A DNA stretch of 19,028 nt from Alteromonas_E sp964230255 (GCA_964230255.1 CAXRGW010000015.1:1-19028); one strand, 5' to 3'; positions 8,147-14,524 are shown, counted from the stretch's first letter. Numbers and translations are program-made. Notes: a model not told the origin generated them from the sequence alone.

Positions 8147-8274
8147 GCTTTTAAGTTTATGATCCTCTACTTTTACGGCGTATATCGCTGTAAATACAAA
8201 TATTCTTAAACCAACAGGGTTTAAAACAAGGGCGCTATCTGTACTGCAAGTACCAATAGCCAGCATTATTTAAA

Positions 8275-8358
8275 CTTTTTGGGCTCAGATTGACGACTTG
8301 GCGGCAAGACAAGTGAAGAATGAGCGATTAAGGCCAAATGGCCACTGAGCCCAAAAAG
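8275..8358. repeat. 84-bp segment bounded by 14-bp perfect inverted repeats
   Basis: CTTTTTGGGCTCAG at 8275-8288 is the exact reverse complement of CTGAGCCCAAAAAG at 8345-8358. The 56-bp interior also holds GGCCAAATGGCC (a short hairpin) near the right arm. No coding potential and no flanking target duplication are apparent. It could be a miniature inverted-repeat element, an element end, or a structured RNA. Confidence 0.6.
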
Positions 8359-8372
8359 CGCTGTTGAAAACA

Positions 8373-8398
8373 AGCCCCTGCCTTATAAGGCAAGGGCT
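8373..8398. terminator. Near-palindrome, possible intrinsic terminator
   Basis: AGCCCCTGCCTTATAAGGCAAGGGCT folds with a single internal mismatch. On the plus strand it is followed by CTTCTTCTT; on the minus strand by TTGTTTTC. Read on the minus strand it would stop transcripts leaving the IS6 transposase. Direction is uncertain. Confidence 0.4.
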
Positions 8399-8423
8399 CT
8401 TCTTCTTAGTGGTTCCAGAAAAT

Positions 8424-9201
8424 GCTACTGACAAGTTATGCTTTCTCAGATTCAAATGTCTAATCAGATTTAATACCTAACTTGCTGTTACGCTTCTCCA
8501 AGACACAATATGCAACTCCTCAGCATTCGATAATTCTCTGCAGATATACAATGACGTCCTAAATTGAATAGGTTGTAAACTTCAGCATGAGCACTCAGAA
8601 ATCGCTGACCTTGTTCCATTGATTTAAACTTCCTCATGACTCTTTCCCTGACTCTCGTTGGTTGATGAGATAACTCAGCCTTGTTGTTGGCATATTGAGA
8701 TGTGTCATGAATGACATCAGGCATCAGTTCTTTATGAGCTACGCGATAACTGCCCATCTTGTCGGTGACAATTTTCCGGGTTTGCCCTGATTCGCATTCA
8801 AGAGCCGTTTGAAAAACCGTTTAGCTGTCTTGCTGTCACGTCTTTTCTGTAGATATACATCGATTACATCACCATCTTGATCAACAGCTCGCCAGAGATA
8901 GTGTAATACGCCATTAATCTTAACGAAGACCTCATCAATGAAGAATGTGTCACCGAATCCATTGCGCTTCTTCTTAAGTCGTTTGGCGTATTCTGAACCG
9001 AACTTGTTGCACCATAGTCTGATGGCTTCATAACTGACTTCAATGCCGCATTCATGGAGTAAGTCTTCGATATCCCTGAAGCTGAGGTTAAAGCGGTGAT
9101 AGAGCCAGACAGCATATTGGATTATTTGGGGTGGAAATCGGTGACGTTTGTATATGTTCATCACTGAACTATGGATTTGGGCTAGTTAACTTGTCAATAC
9201 C
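8424..9201 (-). mobile_element. IS6-family insertion sequence (about 778 bp)
   Basis: Terminal inverted repeats are visible: the left end reads GCTACTGACAAGTTA from 8424, and the right end, on the minus strand, reads GGTATTGACAAGTTA from 9201. These agree at 13 of 15 positions, including TGACAAGTTA. The size fits the IS6 family (about 0.75-0.86 kb). The right end is fused directly to the prfC remnant. The left flank is unrelated DNA, and the 8-bp target duplication normal for this family is absent (cagaaaat against gttttacc). This suggests an adjacent deletion or recombination after insertion. The exact outer 1-2 bp are uncertain. Confidence 0.8.
8488..9164 (-). pseudogene. IS6-family DDE transposase, frameshifted
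   Basis: The N-terminal part (9164 to about 8775) begins MMNIYKRHRFPPQIIQYAVW and holds the first catalytic Asp in FFIDEVFVKI. The second part (to 8488) continues as IVTDKMGSYRVAHKE, with the second Asp, and NNKAELSHQPTRVRERVM, with the catalytic Glu. The two halves are joined by a -1 shift at GGAAAATTG: adding one A to the A run restores GKPGKIVTDKMGSY. Together they would give about 226 aa, the normal family length. It is either a single-base deletion or a sequencing error in a short homopolymer. A programmed frameshift is not the usual arrangement in IS6 elements. Confidence 0.88.
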
Positions 9202-9221
9202 GTTTTACCCGCATCCGGGTG
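9202..9221. repeat. att-like 20-bp core, right copy (in prfC remnant)
   Basis: Identical to 6682-6701. The identity ends exactly where the IS6 element begins on one side, and breaks after one base on the other. It is the counterpart expected for site-specific integration into the 5' end of prfC. Confidence 0.6.
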
Positions 9222-9281
9222 CGAAATAATTGCGAACTTGCGTCGCTTCTGAATTTCTGTATTTAGGCTGGCGTTGGCCAT
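9202..9281 (-). pseudogene. prfC: prfC 5' remnant (first 27 codons)
   Basis: From the ATG at 9281 the minus strand reads MANASLNTEIQKRRKFAIIS then HPDAGKT, clearly the RF3 N-terminus and P-loop. It then runs abruptly into the IS6 end and a stop (VLTS*). It lies just beyond rimI, the normal prfC position in gammaproteobacteria (holD-rimI-prfC), so this is most likely the original start of the gene. The remaining prfC body is 2.5 kb away, at 5172-6701. A short product is theoretically possible but would have no function. Confidence 0.9.
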
Positions 9282-9342
9282 GCAAACAATGCCCTCAAGT
9301 ATAAAGTTGCTAGCTAAATTTCATTGTGGATTAGCTGCTGAT

Positions 9343-9379
9343 AAAAAACGCACGCTAGTATAGCGAATCTGCGCTAGCG
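9343..9379 (-). terminator. Possible intrinsic terminator after rimI
   Basis: On the minus strand CGCTAG (9379-9374) pairs with CTAGCG (9358-9353), with further partial pairing in the loop, and is followed by TGCGTTTTTT. It lies 17-53 bp downstream of the rimI stop and upstream of the prfC remnant. The stem is short, so support is moderate. Confidence 0.4.
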
Positions 9380-9395
9380 ATTAAATTGATCCGTT

Positions 9396-9863
9396 CTATT
9401 TTCCGCGGTTTTTGCGCTGCATTACCAGCGCATCTTCAAATGTCTTGTCGTTTTGAGAAGTTGCTAACGCATAATAGTTCTGTCGAATGCCCTGCTGAAC
9501 AAAATCATATGCTTCGTAAAGCGCAATTGCCGCGGCGTTCGATGCCCGAACTTCTAACCAACAAAGCTCGCCTTGCAACGTTTTAGAATTCGCCAAAAAA
9601 TGCTCGAGTAATGCCTTACCCACACCATGCCCTCGTTGATCTGGTGCAACAGCGATGTCAATTAAGGTCACTTCATCAGCTACTAATAAGCCAATGTAGT
9701 AGCCGACGATGGACGACTGATGGACAGCTACGCAAGCGTAGTAAGGTGCAGTTAAGCAATCAACAAACACTCTTTCTGACCATGGCACTGGATGCGATTG
9801 TTGGCAAATCGCATAGGCTTGATCCGCAATATCTACCGCAAGCGCTTGAAAGGAAATGTCCAT
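9396..9863 (-). CDS. rimI: Ribosomal-protein-alanine N-acetyltransferase
   Basis: A GNAT-family enzyme of 155 aa that in E. coli acetylates the N-terminal alanine of ribosomal protein S18. The acetyl-CoA-binding motif A is seen as DIAVAPDQRGHGVGKALLEHFL (about residues 71-92), followed by CWLEVRASNAAAIALYEAYDF, the typical RimI motif B. The start codon overlaps the holD stop as TAATG, indicating translational coupling. The order holD-rimI followed by prfC is common in gammaproteobacteria and fixes the native chromosomal context of this locus. Confidence 0.93.
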   Translation of the reverse strand: MDISFQALAVDIADQAYAICQQSHPVPWSERVFVDCLTAPYYACVAVHQSSIVGYYIGLLVADEVTLIDIAVAPDQRGHGVGKALLEHFLANSKTLQGELCWLEVRASNAAAIALYEAYDFVQQGIRQNYYALATSQNDKTFEDALVMQRKNRGK

Positions 9864-10225
9864 TATTGGCTAATGATGGCCCATAAACGCTGTTTTTGCT
9901 GGGCTGATAACTGCGCCAACTGAGAAGGTAATACTATCCCCTCGGCGCTGCGATTCATGTCGCTATCAGCTTGAACCAAAAACACCGGCTCTTTGCCATC
10001 GGTAAAACAATGTGATAGAGCCAACTGAATATCTTGCTTGAGTGACTCTGGTCCTTGCATACTCATTATGTCGAGCCCTTGCTCAACGTGTGAATGAATG
10101 TCTTCAGCCTCGATAACCTCTGATTCTTGCGTTTTGTCAGAATACGACGAAAGCAAATAATCATAGGTCTGTAAGCCCATAACTTGCAAAATAGCCTGTT
10201 GATATTCAGAGTTTTTGGCTGTCAT
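9863..10225 (-). CDS. holD: Probable DNA polymerase III psi subunit
   Basis: A 120-aa acidic protein. In E. coli psi joins chi to the clamp-loader complex and helps contact SSB. Sequence support is modest, as psi is poorly conserved: an N-terminal segment ILQVMGLQTYDYLL resembles the LGITQWSLRRP region, and the C-terminus LSAQQKQRLWAIISQ resembles the ALWQQI end. The strongest argument is position: directly upstream of, and overlapping, rimI, as in E. coli holD-rimI. The tRNA-Trp gene ends about 46 bp upstream without an obvious terminator, so read-through from the strong tRNA promoter is possible. Confidence 0.72.
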   Translation of the reverse strand: MTAKNSEYQQAILQVMGLQTYDYLLSSYSDKTQESEVIEAEDIHSHVEQGLDIMSMQGPESLKQDIQLALSHCFTDGKEPVFLVQADSDMNRSAEGIVLPSQLAQLSAQQKQRLWAIISQ

Positions 10226-10271
10226 TAACGTGAAGAATAATTAGACGTTCGCGCAGTATAGCAGAGAAAAG

Positions 10272-10348
10272 TGGCAGGGGTGGAGGGACTCGAACCCCCA
10301 ACCATCGGTTTTGGAGACCGCTGTTCTACCAATTCGAACTACACCCCT
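10272..10348 (-). tRNA. tRNA-Trp (anticodon CCA)
   Basis: The minus strand folds as a complete cloverleaf. The acceptor stem is AGGGGTG/CACCCCT, the D stem GTTC/GAAC, the anticodon loop CTCCAAA with anticodon CCA, and the T arm carries TTCGAGT. The 3' CCA is encoded, so the span with CCA is 77 nt. Compared with E. coli tRNA-Trp there is one extra base in the D loop (GAATTGGTA), and the first anticodon-stem pair (27-43) is G-A. Confidence 0.95.
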
Positions 10349-10359
10349 AGCGCGGACGC

Positions 10360-10387
10360 ATTATACGTATGCTCATTTAAAGGTAAA
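10360..10387 (-). promoter_or_regulatory. Strong promoter for tRNA-Trp
   Basis: On the minus strand: -35 TTTACC (10387-10382), a 16-bp spacer, a perfect -10 TATAAT (10365-10360), then the GC-rich discriminator GCGTCCGCGC just before the tRNA. A GC-rich discriminator is typical of stable-RNA promoters under stringent control. Confidence 0.8.
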
Positions 10388-10395
10388 GAGAAAAA

Positions 10396-11202
10396 TTACT
10401 CGTTTACTCTTTTTAAATGCTCATCGATAGCTGCATACCATAATTTATAGGACAAATTGACGATTGGCTCAATTTCATCAATCCCTTCGCGCACTATACC
10501 TTCGGGAATGCCAGACAATCGAGCGTATTCGGCAATCAGCATGTCACGTTTAGCCTCATTGAGGCGATTGATACCCATCGCAGAACTAATATCGAAATAG
10601 CGATTACCCGTTGTTGCATACTCCCAATCAATAACAATAGGTTTTTCATGATTGATAATATGACCCAGCGCTAAATCGTTATGACAAAAAACAAAGTCAT
10701 GTTGCGCAGACTTAACTTTCTCAACCAATGGAAGCTGCTGCTCGATTTGATTTACATAGCGAGAGACGTCACCATCAATGCCTTCAAGGTACTGCTGCCA
10801 AACCCGTTCAATATCCAATAGTGCCGTTGTGATGGGCAATTGATGGGTGAGAAACAAGGCCCGGCCTAGCGCAAACATTTGTGTTTCTGCGCTTTCAACA
10901 GCTAATGTTTTCGCACTCGGCGTAATCCACTCTTCAGCATAAAGCCCCTGCTCCTGACTGAGATAGACAGGGCTGGGAGCAAGACCATATTTTGCCACCT
11001 TACGCTGAATGGCGAGAAGTGAAGGTCGACTACGCGCGGTTGCGTTATCGGCATAAAATTTCTTAAGGAGAAATTTTTTATCATCCATCGAAATACAATA
11101 AGTCGCATTGATCATGCTTTCATTGATGGGCATTAACTTTGCGCTAGTATCGAAGCCTAAGGAGTCGAGCAAGGATTGAGGTAAATCAGACAGAGTTATC
11201 AT
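10396..11202 (-). CDS. Aminoglycoside/choline kinase-fold phosphotransferase, probable thiamine kinase
   Basis: A 268-aa protein of the APH/choline kinase superfamily. The catalytic loop FCHNDLALGHII is at about residues 172-183, and the metal-binding IDWEYATTGNRYFDIS follows at about 192-207; an N-terminal lobe Lys lies in KKFLLKKFY. The fold and IDWEYA motif are shared with E. coli ThiK (thiamine kinase, about 274 aa). Its place as the last gene of a TPP-riboswitch operon suggests that it phosphorylates imported thiamine; a TPP synthesis step by another enzyme would then be needed. The ATG overlaps the pnuT stop by 4 bp (ATGA), so translation is coupled. The substrate is inferred from context only. 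Confidence 0.8.
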   Translation of the reverse strand: MITLSDLPQSLLDSLGFDTSAKLMPINESMINATYCISMDDKKFLLKKFYADNATARSRPSLLAIQRKVAKYGLAPSPVYLSQEQGLYAEEWITPSAKTLAVESAETQMFALGRALFLTHQLPITTALLDIERVWQQYLEGIDGDVSRYVNQIEQQLPLVEKVKSAQHDFVFCHNDLALGHIINHEKPIVIDWEYATTGNRYFDISSAMGINRLNEAKRDMLIAEYARLSGIPEGIVREGIDEIEPIVNLSYKLWYAAIDEHLKRVNE

Positions 11203-11858
11203 CTAGCCTCGCGTTGAATTGCCGTATCGTCACTGGTTGATTTACGCCATTGCAAATAACCATAAACCGCCATGAACAAGTAAGCGACATGCAACAAGCT
11301 TGTAAATATTAAGTCTACTTGCCAAAACAACCAACTCGCTACACTATTTATCAATATCCAGTACAACCAATTATCAATTTTCTTATGGGCAACCATAACC
11401 GTGGTGATCACGCTTGCTACTGTGACGAATGCATCAACATAAAGGTGGCGGCTTTCTGTTAATAAGCCAGTAATTTCTGCACACAAAACCGTGAATACAG
11501 CAATAGCACTAACCGTCATGAGGTGTTGCACAAGAGTCAGACGACTTGCCGAAAAGTTGTTGTCGGGCGTCTTATTCCATTGCCAGAAGCCATATACAGC
11601 CATAGCCATATAGTAAACATTCAGTAGCACTTGCAACTTCAGGTTCACATCGTAAAACAGTACGGTGAATATCAAGGTACTCACGAAGGCGCAGGCCCAA
11701 CAGGCAATATGCTTACGCGCTGCTAGCAGCACATAAGCGATAGCCAGAACAACGGCTACCATTTCTAACAACTGCATGGCTTGCATTTGTTCGAAGGCGG
11801 TAGCCAGCTTGTTTGTCACACTATCCATGTGCGCCATGTAACCCGGGCTTAACGTCAT
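11199..11858 (-). CDS. pnuT: PnuT-type thiamine permease (PnuC family)
   Basis: An integral inner-membrane protein of up to 219 aa with about seven hydrophobic segments in the PnuC/PnuT pattern. Two internally similar halves end in LLNVYYMAMAVYGFWQW and LLHVAYLFMAVYGYLQWRKS, the Trp-rich motifs of this family, which move vitamins by facilitated diffusion coupled to phosphorylation. The riboswitch and the downstream kinase point to thiamine rather than nicotinamide riboside. Three starts are possible: 11858, 11837 and 11828. The first is preceded by GGCGGGT and overlaps the upstream gene by 38 bp. The kinase gene overlaps its 3' end by 4 bp, fitting a transporter plus trapping-kinase pair. Confidence 0.88.
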   Translation of the reverse strand: MTLSPGYMAHMDSVTNKLATAFEQMQAMQLLEMVAVVLAIAYVLLAARKHIACWACAFVSTLIFTVLFYDVNLKLQVLLNVYYMAMAVYGFWQWNKTPDNNFSASRLTLVQHLMTVSAIAVFTVLCAEITGLLTESRHLYVDAFVTVASVITTVMVAHKKIDNWLYWILINSVASWLFWQVDLIFTSLLHVAYLFMAVYGYLQWRKSTSDDTAIQREAR

Positions 11859-12096
11859 TACCCGCCAAGAATTTACACACTAGAATTGCTTGCCCTGTAG
11901 TTTGGTGCACTCGCTCAATCTCGCTACCCAGAACCTCAAATAGCTGCTGATACGGTCCACGCACTTGGGTACTGGTTGTACTGACCGACAATTCAAACTC
12001 TGTAACCGAACTCAATCGATCAATAAAGTTCTTAATTACCGGCAAATATCCATCGGCTAGTGGATAGAGTGAAATCTCTGCAGTGCACAAACTCAT
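11821..12096 (-). CDS. YkoF-like thiamine/hydroxymethylpyrimidine-binding protein
   Basis: A 91-aa protein of the thiamine-binding family (YkoF/MTH1187 type, ferredoxin-like fold). It begins TAEISLYPLADGYLPVIKNFID, the typical first strand and helix, and has a central VSTTSTQVRGPYQQLFEVL segment characteristic of the family. There is no signal peptide, so it is predicted to be cytoplasmic and may bind thiamine or its pyrimidine. A clear Shine-Dalgarno AAGGGG lies about 9 bp before the ATG, and the start is 13 bp after the TonB-receptor stop. Its 3' end overlaps the first possible pnuT start. Its precise role in uptake is not established by the sequence. Confidence 0.82.
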   Translation of the reverse strand: MSLCTAEISLYPLADGYLPVIKNFIDRLSSVTEFELSVSTTSTQVRGPYQQLFEVLGSEIERVHQTTGQAILVCKFLAGNDVKPGLHGAHG

Positions 12097-12109
12097 GGTG
12101 AATCCCCTT

Positions 12110-14212
12110 CTAGAATGTGTATTGAGCGGTAATACCCACCTGACGACCTAAGCCAAACTGATAATACGGCTCAGGTTGTTCATAACCAAACTCACCATCG
12201 CGAGGGTCGTTACTGAATCCACCAAAACCACGCACGAAATAGTCACGATCAAAGATATTGTTGACCCACATTTCAAGTGTCACACTCGGCAACTGCCATT
12301 CTATAGATGAATGCCAAAGCGCATAGCCCGGAGAAACTACATCATGCCCGTCTGAGAAGCGGTGTCGGTCCTTCACATCAAATTCCACGCGCCACATAAT
12401 ATTATCGGTCAAGTATAAGCGTGAGATGGCATTACCTGTCCATTTAGGTGCTTGGGCTTGGTCTTGCTCTTCGATGACCGAACCATCGGCTCGGGTATAT
12501 TGCTCAAACGTAGCATCTAAGTATCCTAAGTTTACTTGCAATTGCCAAGCATCCGATAGCGCCCAACTGCTTTCAAACTCTAGCCCGTAGTTGGTACCAA
12601 CATCTGCATTTGCGATGACATCAATAAAATCCGTCGAACCATTGTCACGGACCAGCGTATCGAAATCACTTATTTGCGTATTTTCACGATCCATATAGAA
12701 CGCCGCGACGCGAATGCTACCCTTTTGGTCCCATACAGATTGTTTGAGACCAATCTCGTAGTTCCAGTTGTACTCAGCTTCAAACAACCGCGCTTGTTGG
12801 GTGACTCGCTCATCAGGATTGAAGCCCCCCGTTTTATAACCGCGTGAAATAGAGGAGTAAACCATACCGTTGGAAATCGGTACGCTTAAACCTAATTTAC
12901 CGCCGACAAGCGTATCAGAGCTGGTTTCGGAAAAACCTGTTGAGTCGCTATAATCAAGCTCTGAGCGATCTACACGCAAACCAAATTGCAAGCGTAGCTG
13001 ATTGTCGAACTCAGTATCAATGCGTGTGTATACTGCGGTGTTGGTAGGTTCATAACGACTGGTGAAGTCACTAGCAGCGAAGGTATACTCGCGACGCAAG
13101 TCTTCGTCACGCTGACGCACAATACCGCCGACAACCCAATCGAAATCCCGTCCCATTAAGCTAATGGGTTGATTAGAGATTGCGCGCAACTCGGTATTAA
13201 AGGTAGAAACATCGCGAAAATAGGCATCGAACGAGGTATAACCATTGGGATGAAAACCGGCAAATGTCCAGTCTTCGTCGTAGCCGTAACCGAGTTCAGA
13301 ATCGGTAGCCGACACGATCGCTTGCCACTGCACAGCACTGGTTTCGGTTGTCAGTTTTACACTGCCCGCATGTGTTTCATTGCGGTCAAAACCAGGCTCA
13401 TCAGAACGCGTTTGACGGTCGTTATCCAAAGAGAAGGCGTCATAGCCATTATCAATATCGAAATAGCGATAGTTAACCAATACTGATGTGTTATCTGAAA
13501 TTTCGCTCAACAACGCCAAGCGACCAGCGCTTTCGTTGATGTTGTTGGTATCGTCGACATTCAAAAAGCTATTGTAGATATCTCCGTTGCTACGTTGTTC
13601 GATCCACGATGCGCGGACATGTAAGTCACTGTCAAGCGAATACCCCATAGCAGCGCCCAAACGCCAAGTATCATCAGTACCATAAGACAACAATGCGATA
13701 TTGCCTTGCTCATCACCTGGCATAACGCCTTGCATTTTTATCGCCCCTGCCAACGCACCAACACCAAACTCAGTGGCTTGCGGACCGCGCAGAACTTCTA
13801 CTTGAGCAATATCAAATGGATTAGCTAAACCAAACAGACCGGTTAGGTCGATATTGTCAAGTTCAAAACTCACAGAAGGATTCAGCGGTTCGCTGAACTG
13901 GCTGCGTTCTCCAATACCACGGATTTGAACAAATCGTCCACGTGAAGCACCACTGGCGACATTAACATTGGGAATAGCGCCGAGTAATGCATCTAAGTGT
14001 TGTGGTTGACGCTGCATCATACGCACTTGGTCAAGAACAGTGGCGCTAGAAGCCAGTTGTTCTAACGTTGTCGATCTAAAATCAGCAGTGACAACAATGC
14101 GTTCAATGGTCTCGACAGACTCATTGTTAGTGCTATTTGCTTGCTGCGCCAATACGGGCACTGAAGCAGACATTGCAATTGAAGCGAATAGAGCAAGTTG
14201 AGTTTTTTTCAT
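12110..14212 (-). CDS. TonB-dependent outer-membrane receptor, thiamine type
   Basis: A 700-aa outer-membrane receptor. The start at 14212 gives MKKTQLALFASIAMSASVPVLAQQ, a good Sec signal peptide; a start 7 codons earlier would spoil it. A TonB-box-like stretch, VETIERIVVTA, follows, then the plug domain (LLGAIPNVNVASG, FVQIRGIGERSQF, VEVLRGPQATEFGVGALAGA), a 22-strand-type barrel and a terminal Phe (ITAQYTF), as expected for BAM-dependent insertion. The substrate is assigned from the TPP riboswitch directly upstream and from the pnuT and kinase genes downstream: thiamine or a phosphate ester. Its ribosome binding site, GAAGAGATCC, can be hidden in a hairpin (14214-14243). Confidence 0.93.
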   Translation of the reverse strand: MKKTQLALFASIAMSASVPVLAQQANSTNNESVETIERIVVTADFRSTTLEQLASSATVLDQVRMMQRQPQHLDALLGAIPNVNVASGASRGRFVQIRGIGERSQFSEPLNPSVSFELDNIDLTGLFGLANPFDIAQVEVLRGPQATEFGVGALAGAIKMQGVMPGDEQGNIALLSYGTDDTWRLGAAMGYSLDSDLHVRASWIEQRSNGDIYNSFLNVDDTNNINESAGRLALLSEISDNTSVLVNYRYFDIDNGYDAFSLDNDRQTRSDEPGFDRNETHAGSVKLTTETSAVQWQAIVSATDSELGYGYDEDWTFAGFHPNGYTSFDAYFRDVSTFNTELRAISNQPISLMGRDFDWVVGGIVRQRDEDLRREYTFAASDFTSRYEPTNTAVYTRIDTEFDNQLRLQFGLRVDRSELDYSDSTGFSETSSDTLVGGKLGLSVPISNGMVYSSISRGYKTGGFNPDERVTQQARLFEAEYNWNYEIGLKQSVWDQKGSIRVAAFYMDRENTQISDFDTLVRDNGSTDFIDVIANADVGTNYGLEFESSWALSDAWQLQVNLGYLDATFEQYTRADGSVIEEQDQAQAPKWTGNAISRLYLTDNIMWRVEFDVKDRHRFSDGHDVVSPGYALWHSSIEWQLPSVTLEMWVNNIFDRDYFVRGFGGFSNDPRDGEFGYEQPEPYYQFGLGRQVGITAQYTF

Positions 14213-14213
14213 A

Positions 14214-14243
14214 GGATCTCTTCGTAATAACATGAAAAGATCC
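14214..14243 (-). promoter_or_regulatory. Shine-Dalgarno sequestering hairpin (riboswitch expression platform)
   Basis: On the minus strand GGATCTTTTC (14243-14234) pairs with GAAGAGATCC (14223-14214) over 10 bp, with one G-U pair and a 10-nt loop. The 3' arm covers the only ribosome-binding candidate and ends one base before the ATG. The competing 7-mer CCGGATC (14245-14239) is exactly complementary to GATCCGG in the TPP aptamer, so aptamer folding and the sequestering hairpin should be linked. Confidence 0.7.
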
Positions 14244-14277
14244 GGTTTTACGGCAGGTGTTAAAGATTTAGCTTTAC

Positions 14278-14366
14278 CATTCCTACGCCGGTATTATCCG
14301 GATCAGGTATAAGGGTTCCCTCTTTTGAAGATCTCAGCTTGGCTTAAATGGCCAGCACCCCTAGGC
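14278..14366 (-). promoter_or_regulatory. TPP (thi-box) riboswitch
   Basis: The minus strand carries the conserved TPP aptamer elements in order: GGGGTGC, GCTGAGAT, AACCCTT, then ACCTGATCCGGATAATACC followed by GGCGTAGGAA. It is about 65 bp upstream of the TonB receptor start. The aptamer should switch the receptor-ykoF-pnuT-kinase operon off when thiamine pyrophosphate is plentiful. Confidence 0.96.
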
Positions 14367-14396
14367 GCATCTCGTTACATGACGAGAACTGCATGC

Positions 14397-14424
14397 ATCA
14401 TAGCACTGTGGCATGCGCAGTGAA
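14397..14424 (-). promoter_or_regulatory. Predicted promoter of the thiamine operon
   Basis: On the minus strand: -35 TTCACT (14424-14419), a 16-bp spacer, -10 TATGAT (14402-14397). The start would be near 14390, just ahead of a short CTCGT/ACGAG hairpin (14371-14386) and the riboswitch, a sensible leader length. Confidence 0.6.
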
Positions 14425-14524
14425 AACCTCCATATAGCAATGAATCATTGTTTTTTATTCGACTGTACCTACATTCACCTCTAGACTTCCTCCAATGCGA
14501 TGTTTAAATACACGAGGAAAATCC

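Larger units (their letters stand above)
8147..8423. other. Gene-free accessory spacer between operator array and IS6 element
   Basis: I find no credible gene here. The first part is AT-rich. It holds a possible out-of-phase palindrome at 8180-8197 (GTATAT-N6-AAATAC), an 84-bp segment with perfect terminal inverted repeats (8275-8358) and a 26-bp near-palindrome (8373-8398). It abuts the left end of the IS6-family element and shows no similarity to prfC. Confidence 0.6.

Noticed and set aside
8015..8266. An 83-codon minus-strand open frame with an 11-residue repeat pattern (VYNYVYLELIL, VNEYVYFEFLR and so on)
   Set aside because: The pattern is simply the 33-bp period of the palindrome array read as 11 codons. 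The frame covers the promoter and operators, has no ribosome binding site and no family resemblance.
8275..8423. An integron attC site
   Set aside because: The arms are perfect 14-bp repeats without the R''/L''/L'/R' pattern or the GTTRRRY core, and no integron integrase is present.
8739..8790. A programmed -1 frameshift in the IS6 transposase
   Set aside because: IS6-family transposases are normally a single frame; the slippery context (GGAAAATTG) is poor and no stimulatory structure is obvious. A one-base deletion or sequencing error is simpler.
11821..11858. A frameshift or fusion between the YkoF-like gene and pnuT
   Set aside because: The overlap has a proper stop for the first gene and several usable starts for the second; this is ordinary operon overlap.
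14495..14524. An upstream in-frame start for yqhD
   Set aside because: The added residues MRCLNTRGKS are not conserved, and the second ATG has the better ribosome binding site and aligns with YqhD.
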